From Paracoccaceae bacterium (lineage in GTDB: Bacteria; Pseudomonadota; Alphaproteobacteria; Rhodobacterales; Rhodobacteraceae): 64,000 bases of DNA. The translations under genes were made by a program, and so were the position numbers. The notes beneath the pieces were generated by a model. That model worked only from the letters and a program-made list of their open reading frames with translations, did not search any database and was not told the DNA's origin. The stretch covers positions 38,948 to 102,947 of the forward strand of contig JAFGTV010000047.1 in assembly GCA_016938875.1 (NCBI GenBank), written 5' to 3'. This document shows, one piece after another, positions 61,796 to 64,000 of the stretch (its first letter is position 1; each line of letters begins with the position of its first letter).

Positions 61796-62065
61796 TTACT
61801 CTGCGGCCTCCGCCACCGGGAGAACCGAAATAAAGGTGCGGCCCTTGAGGCCCTTGTGGAAGGTCACGGCGCCCTGCTCGACAGCAAAGATCGTGTGGTC
61901 GCGGCCCATGCCCACGCCCTCGCCCGGCCAGAACTTGGTGCCGCGCTGACGCACGATGATGTTGCCCGGGATGACGGCCTGACCGCCATACATCTTCACG
62001 CCCAGACGGCGACCGGCAGAGTCGCGTCCGTTCCGTGAGGAGCCGCCTGCTTTTTTATGTGCCAT
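61796..62065 (-). CDS. rpmA: 50S ribosomal protein L27
   Basis: An 89-residue L27, near the peptidyl transferase centre. [20 protein letters not shown] then [26 protein letters not shown] and [14 protein letters not shown] are invariant blocks. It follows rplU by 18 bases. A short Ala/Glu tail (LPVAEAAE) ends it. Confidence 0.98.
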   Translation of the reverse strand: MAHKKAGGSSRNGRDSAGRRLGVKMYGGQAVIPGNIIVRQRGTKFWPGEGVGMGRDHTIFAVEQGAVTFHKGLKGRTFISVLPVAEAAE

Positions 62066-62083
62066 GTCGTAATCTCCTCTCGC

Positions 62084-62725
62084 TTAGCCTTTGGCCAGGT
62101 CCGCGGCTTGCGCGATCCAGCCTTCACGTTCGATCCGGCCCTTGAACGACAGCTTTTCGTCCATCTCGGCCACGTCGGCCTCGGTCCAGGCGGCGATCTG
62201 CGCGAAGGTGGTGATCCCAGCCGCGTGCAGCTTTTTCTCCAGCGCCGGGCCGACACCCGACAGCTTTTTCAGATCGTCCGCACCAGCGGCGGCGGCAACG
62301 GGTGCCTCGGCCTTGGCGGCGGGTTTCTTGGCGGCGGCCTTCTTGGGCGCGGCGGCGGCGACGGCAGCCCCGGAAACCGAGCCCGCACCGATCGCGGCCT
62401 TGACGCCGCTCTTGTCAGCACCGTTTTCCAGGATGTCGGTCACGCGCACCAGCGTCAGCTGCTGGCGGTGGCCCTTGGTCCGCTGCGAGCCGTGCTTACG
62501 GCGACGCTTGACGAAATGGATGACCTTGTCACCCTTGATCTGGTCGACCACCTCGGCCTGGACACCGGCACCGGCAACGGTGGGCGTGCCAACCTGGGCG
62601 CCGATCATCAGGATTTCGTTGAACTGAACCGTTTCACCGGCTTCGGCGGCAAGTTTCTCGACGCGCAGCAGATCCCCGCTTTGCACCTTGTACTGTTTGC
62701 CACCGGTCTTGATGACCGCGAACAT
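62084..62725 (-). CDS. rplU: 50S ribosomal protein L21 with C-terminal helix-hairpin-helix extension
   Basis: A 213-residue L21, about twice the usual length (about 103). Residues 1-103 are L21 (MFAVIKTGGKQYKVQSGDLL, HFVKRRRKHGSQRTKGHRQQ). Residues 104-148 are an Ala/Lys/Pro-rich linker (APKKAAAKKPAAKAEAP). Residues 149-213 form a helix-hairpin-helix-like unit (DDLKKLSGVGPALEKKLHAAG, shown here to residue 170; TTFAQIAAWTEADVAEMDEK). Such tails occur in Rhodobacterales L21 and NuoE; the role is unknown, possibly nucleic acid binding. First gene of rplU-rpmA. Confidence 0.96.
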   Translation of the reverse strand: MFAVIKTGGKQYKVQSGDLLRVEKLAAEAGETVQFNEILMIGAQVGTPTVAGAGVQAEVVDQIKGDKVIHFVKRRRKHGSQRTKGHRQQLTLVRVTDILENGADKSGVKAAIGAGSVSGAAVAAAAPKKAAAKKPAAKAEAPVAAAAGADDLKKLSGVGPALEKKLHAAGITTFAQIAAWTEADVAEMDEKLSFKGRIEREGWIAQAADLAKG

Positions 62726-62867
62726 GGGCCCGTATCCTTTGTCTTTCCCGCGTCCTTTGGCCCCGCCTTTGGCGGTGTTGGTGCCTGATGGCGCCCCGGA
62801 CAGCGCGCCCCCCTGGGGGCGGTGTTACAACGTCAACAGCCCGGGGTCATCCCGGGCCGGAACCGTG

Positions 62868-62896
62868 CGTATCCTAGATTTCAGCCGCCAAGTCAA
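62868..62896 (-). promoter_or_regulatory. Sigma-70-type promoter of rplU-rpmA
   Basis: On the minus strand TTGACT (62896-62891), 17-base spacer, GATACG (62873-62868). It gives a leader of about 135 bases with two GC-rich palindromes, near 62840-62856 and 62806-62821. It lies just downstream of the DUF2059 gene stop. Confidence 0.5.
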
Positions 62897-62920
62897 GGGC
62901 GCCCGCACCGCGAAACCCGG

Positions 62921-63748
62921 CTAGATATCCTGCCCGGAAATGAATTGCGCGGCCGCCAGCCCCAACTGGCGCGAAATCCCGGTAAAGGCCACGTCGAACC
63001 CCACGAACAGCGCCGCATTCAGCGCCTGCCCCTCGGGGGTTTGCGACAGCGCGATATAGCGGGCCAGCACGTCATCGGACAGCGGCTGATAGGCCATCGC
63101 CAGATAGGACAGCAACCAGTCGTGGGTATCGGTGCGAATCTCGGGCTCCTGGCCCCAGACATCGGACAGCATCTGTTGTTCGGTCAGTTCGAAATCGAAC
63201 GCCCGGCCATCGGCCAGCCCCGTGTAAAAGGCGTAATTGGCATTCAGCGCGCCGGCCACGTTGGTCTCCAGCAGGTCGTTGACGGCGATGAACTGCTCGA
63301 TCATCTCCAGCCGCGGCGCGCCATCGGCCTGCATCTCTTCCAGCCGCTGCATGCTGGCCTTTTCCACCTCGGGGTCCAGCAGCGCCCGGCGCGCCGACAA
63401 CTCCAGCGAGACGATGCGCGCGCCATCCGGCGAGGTAAAGAACTCGGTCAGCGGCGTCAGGTCGGTGTCGGCCAGCTCGCGCGCCAGCGCGCCGCGCAGC
63501 ACCTCTTCCATGCGGCCACCGTCATAGATATCGGCCACCGCCGCATCCCAGCGATCCCCGCCGCGGCCAGGGAACATCTCGTCCTCCAGCTCGTCCCCAT
63601 AGGACAGGCCCTCTTCGCGCATGATCGCCACCAGGTCGGGCAGTGCCAGCGCCTGCAACAGCGGCTCCAACCCGTCAGGGCCTTGCGCGCGGGCCGGAAC
63701 CAGTGCGATCATGATCAGGGCAAGCGGTAAGACAAGGCGGCGAAGCAT
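62921..63748 (-). CDS. DUF2059 domain exported protein
   Basis: A 275-residue protein with a signal peptide (MLRRLVLPLALIMIALVPARA). Almost wholly helical; blocks DTDLTPLTEFFTSPDGARIV and YIALSQTPEGQALNAALFVG fit the DUF2059 domain of periplasmic proteins with unknown role. The rplU promoter follows its stop, so it is a separate transcript. Conserved beside rplU in relatives, I believe; this is recollection. Confidence 0.82.
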   Translation of the reverse strand: MLRRLVLPLALIMIALVPARAQGPDGLEPLLQALALPDLVAIMREEGLSYGDELEDEMFPGRGGDRWDAAVADIYDGGRMEEVLRGALARELADTDLTPLTEFFTSPDGARIVSLELSARRALLDPEVEKASMQRLEEMQADGAPRLEMIEQFIAVNDLLETNVAGALNANYAFYTGLADGRAFDFELTEQQMLSDVWGQEPEIRTDTHDWLLSYLAMAYQPLSDDVLARYIALSQTPEGQALNAALFVGFDVAFTGISRQLGLAAAQFISGQDI

Positions 63749-63910
63749 GGGCGGCCTCCGGCATCAGGGTTGGTCCACAGGTAATACCCCCCGCCCCGAA
63801 TTCCAACACAATCCCGTCCTGCCCGCGCGAAAGCCCGCCGATGCACGAAAACGGTTGCGCCCGTCTGCGCTTCGCTCTACATGACCGCCGCACAAGGCCA
63901 CGTTGCGCGC

Positions 63911-64000
63911 GGAGAGGTGCCGGAGTGGTCGAACGGGGCGGTCTCGAAAACCGTTGAGCCTTCACGGGTTCCCAGGGTTCGAATCCCTGTCTCTCCGCCA
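63911..64000 (+). tRNA. tRNA-Ser (anticodon CGA)
   Basis: 90 bases, including the encoded CCA end, which stops exactly at the window edge. Acceptor arms GGAGAGG and TCTCTCC, D-arm GGAGTGGTCGAACGG type, anticodon loop CTCGAAA giving CGA (codon UCG). The long class II variable arm (TGAGCCTTCACGGGTTCCC) and the T-arm GGGTTCGAATCCC follow. Discriminator base is G, as in all tRNA-Ser. Confidence 0.96.

Noticed and set aside
63911..64000. A prophage or island attachment site at the tRNA-Ser
   Set aside because: The window ends at the CCA, so the downstream side where an integrase would lie cannot be seen. No second copy of the tRNA 3' end was noticed inside the window.

Overview
This window is a high-GC chromosomal segment that reads as an alphaproteobacterium of the Rhodobacteraceae (Rhodobacter/Roseobacter group). 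The reasons are the gene order dusB-ntrB-ntrC-ntrY-ntrX-trkA-trkH-hfq-hflX, a ChpT phosphotransferase, a fused ispDF gene, olsBA, a ribosomal protein L21 with a helix-hairpin-helix tail, and NtrC/NtrX proteins without the GAFTGA loop. It is nearly all core chromosome. I see no phage, transposase, integrase, CRISPR array, toxin-antitoxin pair or recognisable defence island, and the coding style is uniform throughout.

Layout: 1-1.5 kb, the start of an FAD oxidoreductase and a LuxR solo. 1.8-3.6 kb, rpsB-tsf. 3.8-5.6 kb, a pseudouridine catabolism pair (PfkB kinase and psuG). 5.7-8.5 kb, a secreted-protein gene interrupted by an in-frame TAG, a DUF502 membrane protein, an ArgO/LysE exporter and a small secreted peptide. 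8.5-11.6 kb, bdhA, a candidate small RNA, an orphan peptide-binding protein and an entericidin-like lipoprotein. 11.6-16.1 kb, a cupin regulator divergent from an acyl-CoA synthetase and a FrnE-type DsbA, then a Bcr/CflA exporter. 16.1-23 kb, mfd, a membrane protein, hemB, a SYLF lipoprotein and a 3-hydroxyisobutyrate-type dehydrogenase. 23-27 kb, a penicillin-acylase-family hydrolase translationally coupled to an MttB-type methyltransferase.

27-38.9 kb is a minus-strand nitrogen/potassium/RNA-chaperone supercluster running dusB to hflX, in which most neighbours overlap or almost touch. 39-43.7 kb carries ispDF-pgpA-cinA (each overlapping by 4 bases), amtB, a RatA/COQ10 protein and hpt. 43.7-47.7 kb holds a beta-barrel-like protein, rplM-rpsI and speD-speE. 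47.8-53.2 kb has a thioesterase, an enoyl-CoA hydratase, small membrane proteins, an M32 carboxypeptidase, a divergent heme A synthase homologue and trmJ. 53.3-56.6 kb has a ThiE-like protein, olsB-olsA, a DUF3553 protein and chpT. 56.6-63.7 kb is the minus-strand run rplU-rpmA-lysE-GNAT-GNAT-obgE-proB-proA preceded by a DUF2059 protein. A tRNA-Ser(CGA) ends exactly at the window edge.

Functional threads: nitrogen sensing (NtrBC, NtrYX, AmtB), potassium uptake (TrkAH), translation (S2, EF-Ts, S9, L13, L21, L27, ObgE, Hfq, HflX), polyamine, proline, haem and isoprenoid synthesis, and membrane lipid modification (OlsBA, PgpA). I did not find one dramatic new system. The items most worth a second look are the TAG-interrupted secreted gene, the candidate small RNA at about 9473-9586, the heme A synthase homologue lacking the two N-terminal-half histidines, two enhancer-binding proteins lacking GAFTGA, and the amidase/methyltransferase pair.
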